From NCBI GenBank assembly GCA_023405135.1, contig JAEXYZ010000096.1, positions 1 to 64,000 on the forward strand: a stretch of 64,000 nt of DNA, written 5' to 3'. The notes under the pieces were generated by a model. The model did no database searches, was not told the DNA's origin, and saw nothing but the letters and a program-made list of their open reading frames with translations. Position 1 is the first letter of the stretch. Each line of letters opens with the position of its first letter. This DNA is from Bacillota bacterium. GTDB taxonomy: Bacteria > Bacillota > Bacilli > Bacillales_A > Planococcaceae. Below are positions 44,037 to 52,961 of the stretch, piece after piece. The position numbers were made by a program, and so were the translations under genes.

Positions 44037-44966
44037 ATGGAAAAGTTTGAACAAATATTTTCGTATATTAATGATAAAGCAGAAAAGTATGAACAAAGTG
44101 AAAGCATTTCATTTTTAGATGGTGTTTTGCAATCTTTAGAAGATATACTTGATGAAACAAATACATGGGTTGGAAAAGATGCTTCAAAAGAAGAGATTCG
44201 AAAAGCTATTCAAATTGCTATTTTAAAAGGAATGCGCAAATCTTCACAGCCCAATCATCAAATGACACCTGATACATTAGGGCTTTTAGTTGGTTACTTT
44301 GTTGAGCAGTTTTTTGAAGAGCAAATTAAAACTAGCCAAATTTCTATATTAGATCCTGCATTAGGAACAGGAAACTTACTGTTAACTGTTATGAATTTAC
44401 TCCATGGAAAAGTTTCAGCAACTGGTATTGAAGTAGATGAACTATTAATCCGTTTAGCTGCCGATACTGCTGAAATAATCGAACAGCCTGTAGTACTTTA
44501 TCACCAAGATGCATTGCAAAAAATGCTAGTTGATCCTGTTGATGCTGTAGTATGTGATTTGCCTGTTGGATATTACCCGAATGAAGAAGTGGCGCTAGAT
44601 TATGAATTATGCGCCCACGAAGGAATGAGTTTTGCTCACCATTTATTTATTGAACAGTCACTTAATCATACAAAAGATGGCGGCTACCTATTTTTCTTAA
44701 TACCAGCCAATTTATTTGAAACAGAGCAAGCAAAGGATTTACATAAATATTTGAAAAAACATGCTTGGATTCAAGCAGTTATTCAACTTCCTGAAAATCT
44801 ATTTGCTTCAAAAGCACATGAAAAAAGCATCCTCATTTTACAAAAACAACATAAAGAATTACGAGCACCACGTGAAGTGCTATTAGCAAAAGTACCAAAC
44901 ATGTCAAATAAACAAGCACTATCAATGTTCTTTGAAAAAGTACAAATGTGGAAGAAAAATAAATAA
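44037..44966 (+). CDS. ytxK: YtxK, class I SAM methyltransferase-like (N6-adenine methylase fold)
   Basis: An N-terminal helical domain (1-90) is followed by a methyltransferase fold. SAM motif I is DPALGTGNLL near 109, and the family catalytic motif NPPY is replaced by DLPVGYYP near 179. This is the YtxK group related to type I restriction M subunits but found as an orphan housekeeping gene in Bacilli; its substrate is unknown. ATG 44037 follows AAAGGAG (309 residues); the frame upstream crosses the terminator. In B. subtilis ackA follows directly. Here a terminator and a reverse-strand acyltransferase gene follow instead. Confidence 0.85.
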   Translation: MEKFEQIFSYINDKAEKYEQSESISFLDGVLQSLEDILDETNTWVGKDASKEEIRKAIQIAILKGMRKSSQPNHQMTPDTLGLLVGYFVEQFFEEQIKTSQISILDPALGTGNLLLTVMNLLHGKVSATGIEVDELLIRLAADTAEIIEQPVVLYHQDALQKMLVDPVDAVVCDLPVGYYPNEEVALDYELCAHEGMSFAHHLFIEQSLNHTKDGGYLFFLIPANLFETEQAKDLHKYLKKHAWIQAVIQLPENLFASKAHEKSILILQKQHKELRAPREVLLAKVPNMSNKQALSMFFEKVQMWKKNK

Positions 44967-45024
44967 AAAGAGAAGGGGCTATTCAGAAATTTAAACATTC
45001 TGTTTGCCCCATCTCTTTTTATTT
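44965..45024. terminator. Bidirectional terminator after ytxK
   Basis: AAAAAGAGAAGGGGC (44965-44979) and GCCCCATCTCTTTTT (45006-45020) pair, with T/A runs on both sides. It overlaps the end of the acyltransferase gene. Confidence 0.85.
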
Positions 45025-45981
45025 TATATTACAAACTTTATAGACAATATTTACAACAAAGTGTCTAGATAATATATATACAATAAAAATTGCTATAAAG
45101 AAAATAATCCAATATTGTTCCTGATTTTCAATAAATGCTCTCAATGAGGAATCTTCAAAAATTCGAACTAGAGCCATGTGCAGTAAATAAATGGACATGG
45201 TGTTTGTTCCAATGGCCGTGAAAAATAATTTTCTTTTTGGAATAAGAGTTAAAAACATATAAGTTGCTGCAGCCATGCAAATATATGCAACAAGTCGATT
45301 AGCCCAACCAAATGGTAGCAATGATAAACCGATTTCCTCATAGGAGCTTTTTCCGTGTAACCATTCGCTAAATTCAACTGGTATAAAGTAATAAATACTA
45401 ATAAAAAGTATTACCCCAATAATAGTGCCTATAATGATATTTGTTCGGGTTTTTAATTTCTCAAAATGGCTATTTTGCAAGTAGTAACCCATCAAGAAAA
45501 ATGGGAAGAAGAAAAATGTTCTTGAAATACTTAAAAATTCACTTACATGCGAATCATATCCAATTAATAATGAAATAACTATCGCAATCGGTAATCCATA
45601 TTTAATTTTCCCAAAAAAATACAGCAATATATTCCAAAGGATTAAGCTCACTAAAAACCAAAGTGCCCAACGAGGAATAAAGAAGCTTAAACTAATTGAA
45701 TCATCAAAAATATAAAGATAGTATAAGCTATAGCTTACTTGTAAAATGGCATATGGCAATAATAATTTCTTTACGAGTTTTGTTAAATATCCAGCCTCGT
45801 ACACTTTTTTAGAAAAATAACCAGAGATTAATATAAAAGCAGGCATGTGAAATGTATAAACAAATACGTAAATACTATCAAGCACATAATTATTGTGTAA
45901 AAACTTAGACAATATATGACCAACAACAACTAAAAAAATTAATATTGCTTTTGCGTTATCAAAATATGCAATTCTATTCAA
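45019..45981 (-). CDS. Membrane acyltransferase 3 family protein
   Basis: An integral membrane protein with about ten hydrophobic segments over 320 residues. The family signature is at the N-terminus (FDNAKAILIFLVVVGHIL, with the conserved histidine), followed by a FHMPAFILISGYF motif. Such proteins transfer acyl groups to surface sugars, for example in O-acetylation of cell wall polymers; the substrate here is unknown. The start is TTG at 45981 with AAGGAAAGAG upstream. The gene stands alone and occupies the site where ackA lies in B. subtilis, so it may be an insertion. Confidence 0.85.
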   Translation of the reverse strand: MNRIAYFDNAKAILIFLVVVGHILSKFLHNNYVLDSIYVFVYTFHMPAFILISGYFSKKVYEAGYLTKLVKKLLLPYAILQVSYSLYYLYIFDDSISLSFFIPRWALWFLVSLILWNILLYFFGKIKYGLPIAIVISLLIGYDSHVSEFLSISRTFFFFPFFLMGYYLQNSHFEKLKTRTNIIIGTIIGVILFISIYYFIPVEFSEWLHGKSSYEEIGLSLLPFGWANRLVAYICMAAATYMFLTLIPKRKLFFTAIGTNTMSIYLLHMALVRIFEDSSLRAFIENQEQYWIIFFIAIFIVYILSRHFVVNIVYKVCNIK

Positions 45982-46108
45982 AATAACTCTTTCCTTACAA
46001 ATCTGTTTTTTAAATAATAGAATTTCTTAAAAGTTAAAGTGATTAACTTTAATTGTTTTATCATATTTTAAGCTATTATTCTATAATGTAACAAAAATTT
46101 AAAGAAAC

Positions 46109-46146
46109 AAAAAAATCAGAGAGTTTGTGCACTCTCTGATTTTTTG
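46109..46146. terminator. uspA terminator
   Basis: AAAAATCAGAGAGT and ACTCTCTGATTTTT pair around TTGTGC, with A/T runs on both sides. Confidence 0.88.
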
Positions 46147-46175
46147 AAAATTTTGAAATTTAGTTTTTAATTAAA

Positions 46176-46619
46176 TCATTCTGGTGTACGTACTACTAAT
46201 ACGTCACATTTAGAAGAACGAACAATTGCTTCTGATACTGAACCAATTAGGAATCGTTCAACGGCATTTAAACCTGTTGCACCACAAACAATTAAATCTG
46301 CTTCTACTATTTTAGAAAGCTCTTTAGTAATAATTGTTTTTGGAGAACCATACTCAATAATAGCGTTTACATTTTTAACTCCAGCTTCTTCTGCTTGTTT
46401 TTTATAGCCGTCTAAAAGCTCTTCTGAAAATTGTTGAGCACGTTCTGCTATTGAACGGTCATATGCCTCGATTGCAGCGAAAGAACGAGTATCAATAACG
46501 TTTACTAAGTTTAATTTTGCATCGTTATTTCTTTTAGCGATTTCGATTGACTTTTTAAACGCATATTCAGCTTCCTTTGAACCATCAACTGCTACTACAA
46601 TACTTTTATATTCAGTCAT
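46176..46619 (-). CDS. Universal stress protein, UspA family
   Basis: A single 147-residue Usp domain with the start VVAVDGSKEAEYAFKKS and the ATP-binding signature GATGLNAVERFLIGSVSEAIV near 115-136 (G-2x-G-9x-G-S type). It probably binds ATP and acts in stress adaptation; no specific role is known. AAGGGGG precedes the ATG. It is single-gene, divergent from ald. Confidence 0.92.
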   Translation of the reverse strand: MTEYKSIVVAVDGSKEAEYAFKKSIEIAKRNNDAKLNLVNVIDTRSFAAIEAYDRSIAERAQQFSEELLDGYKKQAEEAGVKNVNAIIEYGSPKTIITKELSKIVEADLIVCGATGLNAVERFLIGSVSEAIVRSSKCDVLVVRTPE

Positions 46620-46977
46620 TTTAATTCCCCCTTCTTATTTTTTTATATTATACCAAAGGATAATATAAAAAAATATTAATTTTACAGAAAAATGTAAATC
46701 TTTCACAAATTATTCTTAATAAATACATAACTTTGTAATTTTTATAAGTTGATTTTTTTATGGCGGTGTTTGTTATCTTAATAAATATGAATAGAATAAA
46801 ATTTCAGAGGGAAAAATCTTTTTGATTAACTAAATAATCTTTTTATTTATAATATTTCACTTTTTTTAAATGTTTTTTGAACTGACTTAGTTTTTGTTAC
46901 CAGTTTTCAAAATAATTGGTATTATGAAATTAATTTACTAAAACTAAAAAAATTAACAACAGGGAGAGAAAGCAACA
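46620..46977. other. Divergent uspA/ald intergenic region
   Basis: 358 very AT-rich bases with no ORF. TATTAT (near 46919) lies 52 bases before ald and could be its -10. AGTTTTCAAAATAATT near 46903 weakly resembles a CodY box (four mismatches). No stable hairpin was found. Confidence 0.4.
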
Positions 46978-48093
46978 ATGAAAATCGGAGTACCTAAAGA
47001 AATAAAGAACAATGAATATCGAGTAGCAATGACACCTGCTGGAGTAGTTTCTTTAACTAGCGCTGGGCACGAAGTCTATATTGAAACTGGAGCTGGGCTA
47101 GGCTCTGCATTTACAGATGCCGACTATATTGCTGCAGGTGCAAATATAGTTGAGACAGCAAAAGAAGCATGGGCTCAGGAAATGGTTATGAAAGTAAAAG
47201 AACCAATTAAAAGTGAATATCAGTATTTCCATGAAGGTTTAATTTTATTTACTTACTTACACTTAGCACCTGAACTAGAATTAACCCAAGCTTTATTAGA
47301 TAATAAAGTAGTCGGTATCGCTTACGAAACAGTTCAGTTACCAAATAGATCATTGCCATTACTTACTCCAATGAGTGAAGTTGCTGGTAAAATGTCAGTT
47401 CAAATAGGCGCTCAATATTTAGAAAAAATGAGCGGTGGTAAAGGAATTTTACTAGGAGGAGTTTCTGGTGTTCCACGTGGTAAGGTAACTATTGTTGGGG
47501 GAGGTATGGCTGGTACGAATGCTGCACGTATTGCTGTTGGTATGGGGGCAAATGTTACGATTTTAGATTTAAACCCAGAACGTCTTCGCCAATTAGAGGA
47601 TATTTTTGGCCACTCAGTTCAAACGTTAATGTCAAATCCATATAACATTGCTGAATCAGTTAAAGACTCTGATTTAGTGATTGGTTCTGTACTGATTCCA
47701 GGAGCAAAAGCACCAAAACTTGTTACAGAAGAAATGGTAAAATCTATGAAGCCTGGTTCTGTAATTGTTGATATTGCAATCGACCAAGGTGGAAGCTTCG
47801 AAACGACTGACCGTGTGACGACACATGATAATCCAACATATGTAAAACACGGGGTAGTACACTATGCAGTTGCAAATATGCCTGGTGCGGTTCCACGTAC
47901 TTCAACAATTGCATTAACGAATAATACTGTACCTTATGCATTGCAAATTGCAAATAAAGGATATAAGAAGGCATGTATTGAAAATGAAGCGTTGAAAAAA
48001 GGGATTAATACATTAGAAGGTCACGTTGTTTACAAGGCTGTAGCAGATGATCAAGGACGTGAATACGTACCAGTGGATAATCTTTTAAAATAA
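46978..48093 (+). CDS. ald: Alanine dehydrogenase
   Basis: An NAD-dependent enzyme converting L-alanine to pyruvate and ammonia, used for alanine catabolism and important in sporulating Bacilli. The N-terminal MKIGVPKEIKNNEYRVA is diagnostic. The NAD fold is GKVTIVGGGMAGTNAARIAVG near 170, and the catalytic-site region NMPGAVPRTST is near 300. 371 residues. AGGGAGAG precedes the ATG. It is followed by its own terminator and then by a branched-chain amino acid transporter, giving a local amino acid catabolism theme. Confidence 0.96.
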   Translation: MKIGVPKEIKNNEYRVAMTPAGVVSLTSAGHEVYIETGAGLGSAFTDADYIAAGANIVETAKEAWAQEMVMKVKEPIKSEYQYFHEGLILFTYLHLAPELELTQALLDNKVVGIAYETVQLPNRSLPLLTPMSEVAGKMSVQIGAQYLEKMSGGKGILLGGVSGVPRGKVTIVGGGMAGTNAARIAVGMGANVTILDLNPERLRQLEDIFGHSVQTLMSNPYNIAESVKDSDLVIGSVLIPGAKAPKLVTEEMVKSMKPGSVIVDIAIDQGGSFETTDRVTTHDNPTYVKHGVVHYAVANMPGAVPRTSTIALTNNTVPYALQIANKGYKKACIENEALKKGINTLEGHVVYKAVADDQGREYVPVDNLLK

Positions 48094-48113
48094 CGATATT
48101 TTACTTAATTCTT

Positions 48114-48153
48114 ACTACTTGAAGGGAATTTTCTCTTTCAAGTAGTTTTTTTA
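48114..48153 (+). terminator. ald terminator
   Basis: ACTACTTGAA and TTCAAGTAGT pair around GGGAATTTTCTCT, followed by T7. Confidence 0.88.
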
Positions 48154-48180
48154 TACAAAAAATTTTATGATAAAAGTATT

Positions 48181-48195
48181 AATTATCAGAAAATA
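48181..48195 (+). promoter_or_regulatory. CodY-box-like operator upstream of the liv operon
   Basis: AATTATCAGAAAATA matches 13 of 15 positions of the CodY consensus AATTTTCWGAAAATT. CodY senses branched-chain amino acids and GTP, so control of a branched-chain amino acid transporter is expected. It lies about 107 bases before the livK start. Confidence 0.6.
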
Positions 48196-48240
48196 TTAAT
48201 TATTTAGATAGATTATATTTACTTTTACATGAAAATGTAA

Positions 48241-48263
48241 TTTAATAGAGTTACTCTATTAAA
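48241..48263 (+). promoter_or_regulatory. Perfect palindrome in the livK leader
   Basis: TTTAATAGAG, TTA, CTCTATTAAA: ten-base perfect arms with a three-base centre, 24 bases before the livK ATG. A second palindrome, TTACAT-GAAA-ATGTAA, sits just upstream (48223-48238). There is no T-run, so they are not terminators. A repressor site or a 5' mRNA stabilising hairpin are both possible. Confidence 0.5.
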
Positions 48264-48287
48264 ATGTACAAATCTAGGGGGATTAAA

Positions 48288-49460
48288 ATGAAAGTATTTT
48301 TTAGAAAGACATTTGGAGTTATGACAGTTTTAATGCTATTTTTACTTGCAGCTTGTAATGGTACAAGTTCAGAAACTGGTACTGAAAGTGAAACTGGAGA
48401 TAACTCTGAGCAAGCAAGTGGAACAATTAATGCGAAAATTGGAGTTGTTTCATATTTAACTGGAGCTGGGGCAGCTTACGGTGAAGCGATTACGCAAGGA
48501 CTTAAATTAGCTCAAAAAGAGATTAATGAGCAAGGCGAAGTAAACATTGAATTAGTAATTGAAGATTCTGCGGGAAAAGCAGAGCAAGCACTTTCTGCAG
48601 CGCAAAAATTAATGAATGATGATGAAATTTTAGCAATTATTGGGCCAACTTTAAGTACGGAATTTTTAGCTGTTGCGCCTGAAGCTGATTTAAATGGAAT
48701 TTCAATTATCGGGACATCTACAACAGTAGATGGAATTCCTGAAATTGGAGATTATGTTTTCAGAAATGCGATTCCAGAATCATTGGCAATACCGACAGCT
48801 ATGGAAAAAGCGGTTGAAAGAACACAAGCGAAAACAGTTGCATTAATTTATGGAAATGATGATGCCGTAACAAAAGGCGGCTATGAAGTAATGGAAAGAA
48901 CAGCTAAAGAAATGGGACTTGAAATTTTAGCAACTGAGACATTCCAAAAAGGCCAAAGTGATTACAATGCTCAATTAACAAAAATTAAAAATGCAAACCC
49001 AGATTTAATTCTAGCTTCTGCTTTATATAATGAAGGTGCTGTAATAATGGACCAAGCGCGTAAAATGGGTATTGATGTACCATTTGTTGGTGGCAATGGA
49101 TTCAACTCTCCACAGGCAATTGAAATCGCTGGAGATGCAGCAAATGGTTTAATAGTTGGTACACCATGGTTTGGTGAATCTGATGATCCAAAAGTAGTTG
49201 AATTTAATGAAAAATATGAGGCTGAATATGGAAAATTACCTGACCAATTTGCTGCACAAGCATACGATGCATTATACATTTATGCTGATGCTTTAAAAAG
49301 AGCGGGTAAAGCTGACCGTGATTTATTCAGAGATGCTTTAGCAGAAACAAAAGATTTAGATGGACTGTTAGGAAACTTCTCATTTAATGACATTGGTGAT
49401 GTTGTAATGGATGTTACAGTTGTCGAAATAAAAGACGGAAAATTCGTTGAATTCCAATAA
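48288..49460 (+). CDS. livK: Branched-chain amino acid ABC transporter, substrate-binding lipoprotein
   Basis: This is the extracellular lipid-anchored receptor of a HAAT-family ABC importer. A signal peptide ends in the lipobox LLAAC (Cys near residue 23), followed by a Ser/Thr/Glu/Gly-rich linker and a two-lobed periplasmic-binding-protein domain (type I, ANF-receptor fold) that begins KIGVVSYLTGAGAAYG. ATG 48288 follows AGGGGG; the frame further upstream overlaps the palindrome. 390 residues. The binding protein is separated from the permease genes by a terminator, which should make it more abundant than the channel. Leu/Ile/Val specificity is inferred from the family and the CodY-like site. 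Confidence 0.9.
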   Translation: MKVFFRKTFGVMTVLMLFLLAACNGTSSETGTESETGDNSEQASGTINAKIGVVSYLTGAGAAYGEAITQGLKLAQKEINEQGEVNIELVIEDSAGKAEQALSAAQKLMNDDEILAIIGPTLSTEFLAVAPEADLNGISIIGTSTTVDGIPEIGDYVFRNAIPESLAIPTAMEKAVERTQAKTVALIYGNDDAVTKGGYEVMERTAKEMGLEILATETFQKGQSDYNAQLTKIKNANPDLILASALYNEGAVIMDQARKMGIDVPFVGGNGFNSPQAIEIAGDAANGLIVGTPWFGESDDPKVVEFNEKYEAEYGKLPDQFAAQAYDALYIYADALKRAGKADRDLFRDALAETKDLDGLLGNFSFNDIGDVVMDVTVVEIKDGKFVEFQ

Positions 49461-49481
49461 TTCAGACGAACATTAAGCAAT

Positions 49482-49521
49482 AAAAGAGACGAGCATACAT
49501 TCATGTATGCTCGTCTTTAAA
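49482..49521 (+). terminator. Terminator between livK and livH
   Basis: AAGAGACGAGCATACAT and ATGTATGCTCGTCTTT form a 16-base stem with a tiny loop. No separate promoter for livH is obvious in the 50 bases after it, so read-through is likely. Confidence 0.85.
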
Positions 49522-49575
49522 AAAACTCAATTTGCTAACGAGATTTACAAAATGATTTTTAAAGGATGATTGATA

Positions 49576-50457
49576 TTGCTATTAGAACAATTAGTTAACG
49601 GAATAACTTTGGGCAGTATTTATGCAATCGTTGCTCTTGGTTTTACTCTTGTATTTGGGGTTTTAGGAATTATTAATATGGCACATGGTGAAATTTTCAT
49701 GGTTGGTGCATTTGTTGGGGTAATGACTACGAGTGTTCTAGGATGGCCATTATGGTTAGCATTTATTGCTTCAATTGTTGTTACAGGAATATTAGGTTAT
49801 TTATTAGAACGAATAACTCTTCGCCCTTTACGAGGGAAAAAAGGTGTTTCCCATTTAGCTCCTTTAATTAGTACGATTGGTGTCTCAATCTTACTTGAAA
49901 ATTTATCTCACCATATTTTCGGAGCGGGAAATCAACCGTTTAGAGCACCCTTTGCACAAATAAGTATTGAAATAGGATCTATTACATTTTATCTTGTTCA
50001 AATTGTAATTTTTGCTATCTCTGTCATTTTAATGATTGGCTTATCAACTTGGCTTTCTAAAACGAAAGCTGGTAAGGCGTTACGTGCAACTGCGGAAAAT
50101 TTAGAAACAGCTAGTATACTAGGTGTAGATACAAAGAGAATAATAACTTTAACAGTTATTATTGCTTCTGCTATGGGGGGAATTGCAGGGATTTTAGTAG
50201 GTATGGCATTTAACTCTGTAAGTCCACAAATGGGTCTATCAATGGGGTTAAAAGGACTTGCTATCATAATTCTAGGTGGAATGGGTAATGTCAAAGGTGC
50301 TATGACAGGCGGTTTAATTCTTGGTTTGTCGGAAACCTTACTTGTGGCTTTCGGAGATTCAGGTTATCGAGATGCAATTGCATTTATCATGATAATTGTT
50401 ATTCTTTTATTAAGACCACAAGGAATATTTGGCTCAAAGATAGCAGAAGGCAGGTGA
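49576..50457 (+). CDS. livH: Branched-chain amino acid ABC transporter permease LivH
   Basis: An integral membrane subunit with about eight helices and the family features GITLGSIYAIVALGFTLVFG at the start, INMAHGEIFMVGA, and the EAA-like cytoplasmic loop GMAFNSVSPQMGLSMGLKG. TTG 49576 is preferred over TTG 49570, because the AAAGGATGA box would lie almost against the latter. livM begins four bases after the stop. Confidence 0.92.
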   Translation: MLLEQLVNGITLGSIYAIVALGFTLVFGVLGIINMAHGEIFMVGAFVGVMTTSVLGWPLWLAFIASIVVTGILGYLLERITLRPLRGKKGVSHLAPLISTIGVSILLENLSHHIFGAGNQPFRAPFAQISIEIGSITFYLVQIVIFAISVILMIGLSTWLSKTKAGKALRATAENLETASILGVDTKRIITLTVIIASAMGGIAGILVGMAFNSVSPQMGLSMGLKGLAIIILGGMGNVKGAMTGGLILGLSETLLVAFGDSGYRDAIAFIMIIVILLLRPQGIFGSKIAEGR

Positions 50458-50461
50458 TCTC

Positions 50462-51415
50462 ATGTTAGCAGAAATAATTAATCCATATTTTTTACAAATT
50501 GCATCTTTTATTCTATTAAATATTCTTTTAGCAATAAGTGTATATGTTCCGTTATCCTCGGGTCAATTGTCTCTAGGTAGTGCCGGATTTATGGGAGTTG
50601 GTGCATACACATCTGCATTATTAACGATTCATTTTGATGTTCCACTTATTATTGGAATTTTAGCAGGTGCTTGTGTAGCTGGAATTCTAGGAATAATTGT
50701 TGGTATACCATCTCTTCGTTTATCTGGTGTTTACTTAGCCATTGCTACATTAGGGCTTGGAGAAGTAATACGAGTTATTTTTGTTAACTGGGAATCATTA
50801 ACAAAGGGCTCAATTGGATTAACTGGTATTCCTCAAATGGGTAGGGAAATTTTAAACTTTGTAAAAGGTTTTGGATTTAACCCTGCAATGATAGGACTTA
50901 AAAATAATCAATTTGTTTTTTTATCAATATTCCTTATTCTACTCCTATTAGTTATTGCTACGATATGGTTTGTAGTACGACAACAAAATTCTCGTGTCGG
51001 CAGATCTTTCTCGTCAATTCAGATGGATGAAAAAGCTGCAGAATCAATGGGGATTAATATTACGTATTATAAAGTGCTGTCTTTTACTCAAGGTGCATTT
51101 TTAGCAGGTTTAGCTGGTGCACTGTTTGCACATGTTATGGGGTATATTTCTCCGTCTGATTTTTCATACCATCGTGCTGTTGAAATTTTAATTTTCACAG
51201 TATTTGGAGGTAGTGAAGTAATATTAGGATCGGTGTTTGGTGCAATTTTCTTAACATTAGTTCCTGAAGTATTACGCTTTATTAGCGATTATCGATATAT
51301 CATTTATGGAATTGTCCTTATCATTTTGATGGCAGTTCGTCCTCAAGGAATTTTTGATGTCCATCTATTAAGTAGATTCAAAGGTTTAAAACGTTCAAAG
51401 GGAGGGACACGGTAA
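50462..51415 (+). CDS. livM: Branched-chain amino acid ABC transporter permease LivM
   Basis: The second permease subunit, 317 residues with about nine hydrophobic segments. Family motifs: VYVPLSSGQLSLGSAGFMGVGAY near the N-terminus, GVYLAIATLGLGEVIR, and the cytoplasmic loop SMGINITYYKVLSFTQGAFLAG. It has a basic C-terminal tail. AGGTGA precedes the ATG. Its stop overlaps the livG start (TAATG). Confidence 0.92.
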   Translation: MLAEIINPYFLQIASFILLNILLAISVYVPLSSGQLSLGSAGFMGVGAYTSALLTIHFDVPLIIGILAGACVAGILGIIVGIPSLRLSGVYLAIATLGLGEVIRVIFVNWESLTKGSIGLTGIPQMGREILNFVKGFGFNPAMIGLKNNQFVFLSIFLILLLLVIATIWFVVRQQNSRVGRSFSSIQMDEKAAESMGINITYYKVLSFTQGAFLAGLAGALFAHVMGYISPSDFSYHRAVEILIFTVFGGSEVILGSVFGAIFLTLVPEVLRFISDYRYIIYGIVLIILMAVRPQGIFDVHLLSRFKGLKRSKGGTR

Positions 51416-52188
51416 TGGTTCTTAAAATACAAAACGTCTCAAAAAACTTTGGCGGGATTAAAGCTTTAAAAGATGTTACTTTTTCTATCAATAAAGGGGA
51501 AATTTACGGTTTAATTGGGCCTAATGGTGCTGGTAAAACAACGATGTTTAATTTAATTACAAATATTTTTGAACCAACATCAGGGGATATCGTTTTTAAT
51601 GGCGAAAATATTACGGCATTAAAATCTTATAAAATTACCGAAAAAGGAATTTGCCGTACATATCAAAACATTCGTCTTTTTCCACAAATGTCTGCTTTGC
51701 AAAATGTAATGGTTGGTGGTCATTGTCGTAGTAAAGCAGGAGTATTTAGTAGTGTATTCCGTACAAAATCACAACGCAATGAAGAAATTGAACTGACAAA
51801 AAAAGCAGAAGAGCTGTTAGAATTAGTTGGGTTGTTAGAGTTTAAAGATACATTTGCTGAAAACTTAGCTTACGGACAACAAAGAAGGCTTGAAATTGCT
51901 CGGGCATTAGCGAGTAATCCAAGCTTGTTATTACTTGATGAACCAGCTGCAGGAATGAACGAAAAGGAAACTGATAGTTTATACGATTTAATTAAAACGG
52001 TACAAGCAAGAGGTATTACAGTATTAATTATCGAACATGATATGCCCCTTGTTATGAAGCTATGTGATCGTATCACTGTTTTAAACTTTGGAGAGAAATT
52101 GGCGGAAGGTACACCTGAGGAAATTCAATCTAATGAAGCGGTAATTGAAGCCTACCTCGGTAAAGAGGAGGAAGAAGAAATTGCTTAA
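51415..52188 (+). CDS. livG: Branched-chain amino acid ABC transporter ATPase LivG
   Basis: A cytoplasmic ATPase subunit. Walker A GPNGAGKTT is near residue 36, the signature-loop equivalent LAYGQQRRLEIARALA near 155, and Walker B LLLDEPAAGMN. The long insertion between Walker A and the signature (CRSKAGVFSSVFRT) is characteristic of LivG rather than LivF. It is translationally coupled to livM, and livF begins within its last codons. Confidence 0.94.
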   Translation: MVLKIQNVSKNFGGIKALKDVTFSINKGEIYGLIGPNGAGKTTMFNLITNIFEPTSGDIVFNGENITALKSYKITEKGICRTYQNIRLFPQMSALQNVMVGGHCRSKAGVFSSVFRTKSQRNEEIELTKKAEELLELVGLLEFKDTFAENLAYGQQRRLEIARALASNPSLLLLDEPAAGMNEKETDSLYDLIKTVQARGITVLIIEHDMPLVMKLCDRITVLNFGEKLAEGTPEEIQSNEAVIEAYLGKEEEEEIA

Positions 52189-52912
52189 ACTAACAGGTAT
52201 TGAAACGTATTATGGACAAATTCAAGCATTAAAAGGGATAGATTTAGAAGTTGTAGAAGGAAAAATCATAACACTTCTTGGTGCAAATGGGGCAGGAAAG
52301 TCCACTACAATGAAAACAATTGCTGGACTTTTAAAACCTAAAAAGGGAACGGTAGAATTTTTAGGTGAAAATGTAACGGGCTTGCGACCAGATCAATTGT
52401 TAAGAAAAGGTATTGCTCTAGTGCCAGAAGGACGTGCTATTTTATCAACTATGACGGTTATCGAAAATTTGGAGATGGGTGCATATCATCGCAAAGACAA
52501 AAATATAAAAGATGAAATAGAGCATGTAATTCAACGTTTTCCAATTTTAAAAGAGCGTCAGTCTCAAATGGCAGGTACATTATCAGGCGGACAACAACAA
52601 ATGCTAGCAATCGCCCGCGCATTGTTGTCTAAACCGAAATTATTATTATTAGATGAACCTTCTATGGGTCTTGCGCCTCTAATTGTCGCGGAAATTTTTA
52701 ATATTATTAAAGAAATTAACGATGCGGGTACAACAGTTCTACTTGTAGAGCAAAACGCTAAACAAGCATTAAAAATTGCTGACTATGGCTATGTAATGGA
52801 AACAGGGAAAATTATTATAGAAGGAAAAGCGACAGATTTATTAGAAGATCCAAGAATCGTCGAAGCTTATTTAGGAAGAAAATCTACATCCACTGATACG
52901 GTGAAGAACTAA
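52181..52912 (+). CDS. livF: Branched-chain amino acid ABC transporter ATPase LivF
   Basis: The second ATPase subunit. Walker A GANGAGKST is near residue 34, signature LSGGQQQMLAIARAL near 134, and Walker B LLLDEPSMGL. TTG 52181 is chosen because AAAGAGGAGGAAG precedes it and the protein then starts MLKLTGIETYYGQIQAL as homologues do (243 residues); it overlaps livG by eight bases. The frame opening at 52145 lies wholly within livG. A terminator ends the operon. Confidence 0.93.
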   Translation: MLKLTGIETYYGQIQALKGIDLEVVEGKIITLLGANGAGKSTTMKTIAGLLKPKKGTVEFLGENVTGLRPDQLLRKGIALVPEGRAILSTMTVIENLEMGAYHRKDKNIKDEIEHVIQRFPILKERQSQMAGTLSGGQQQMLAIARALLSKPKLLLLDEPSMGLAPLIVAEIFNIIKEINDAGTTVLLVEQNAKQALKIADYGYVMETGKIIIEGKATDLLEDPRIVEAYLGRKSTSTDTVKN

Positions 52913-52925
52913 ATTGATCTAAGAA

Positions 52926-52958
52926 AGGGTGAACCAAAATCTATTTGGTTCACCCTAT
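52926..52958. terminator. Bidirectional terminator after livF
   Basis: AGGGTGAACCAAA (52926-52938) and TTTGGTTCACCCT (52944-52956) are perfect arms. It lies between the convergent livF and M24 peptidase genes. Confidence 0.85.
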
Positions 52959-52961
52959 TTA

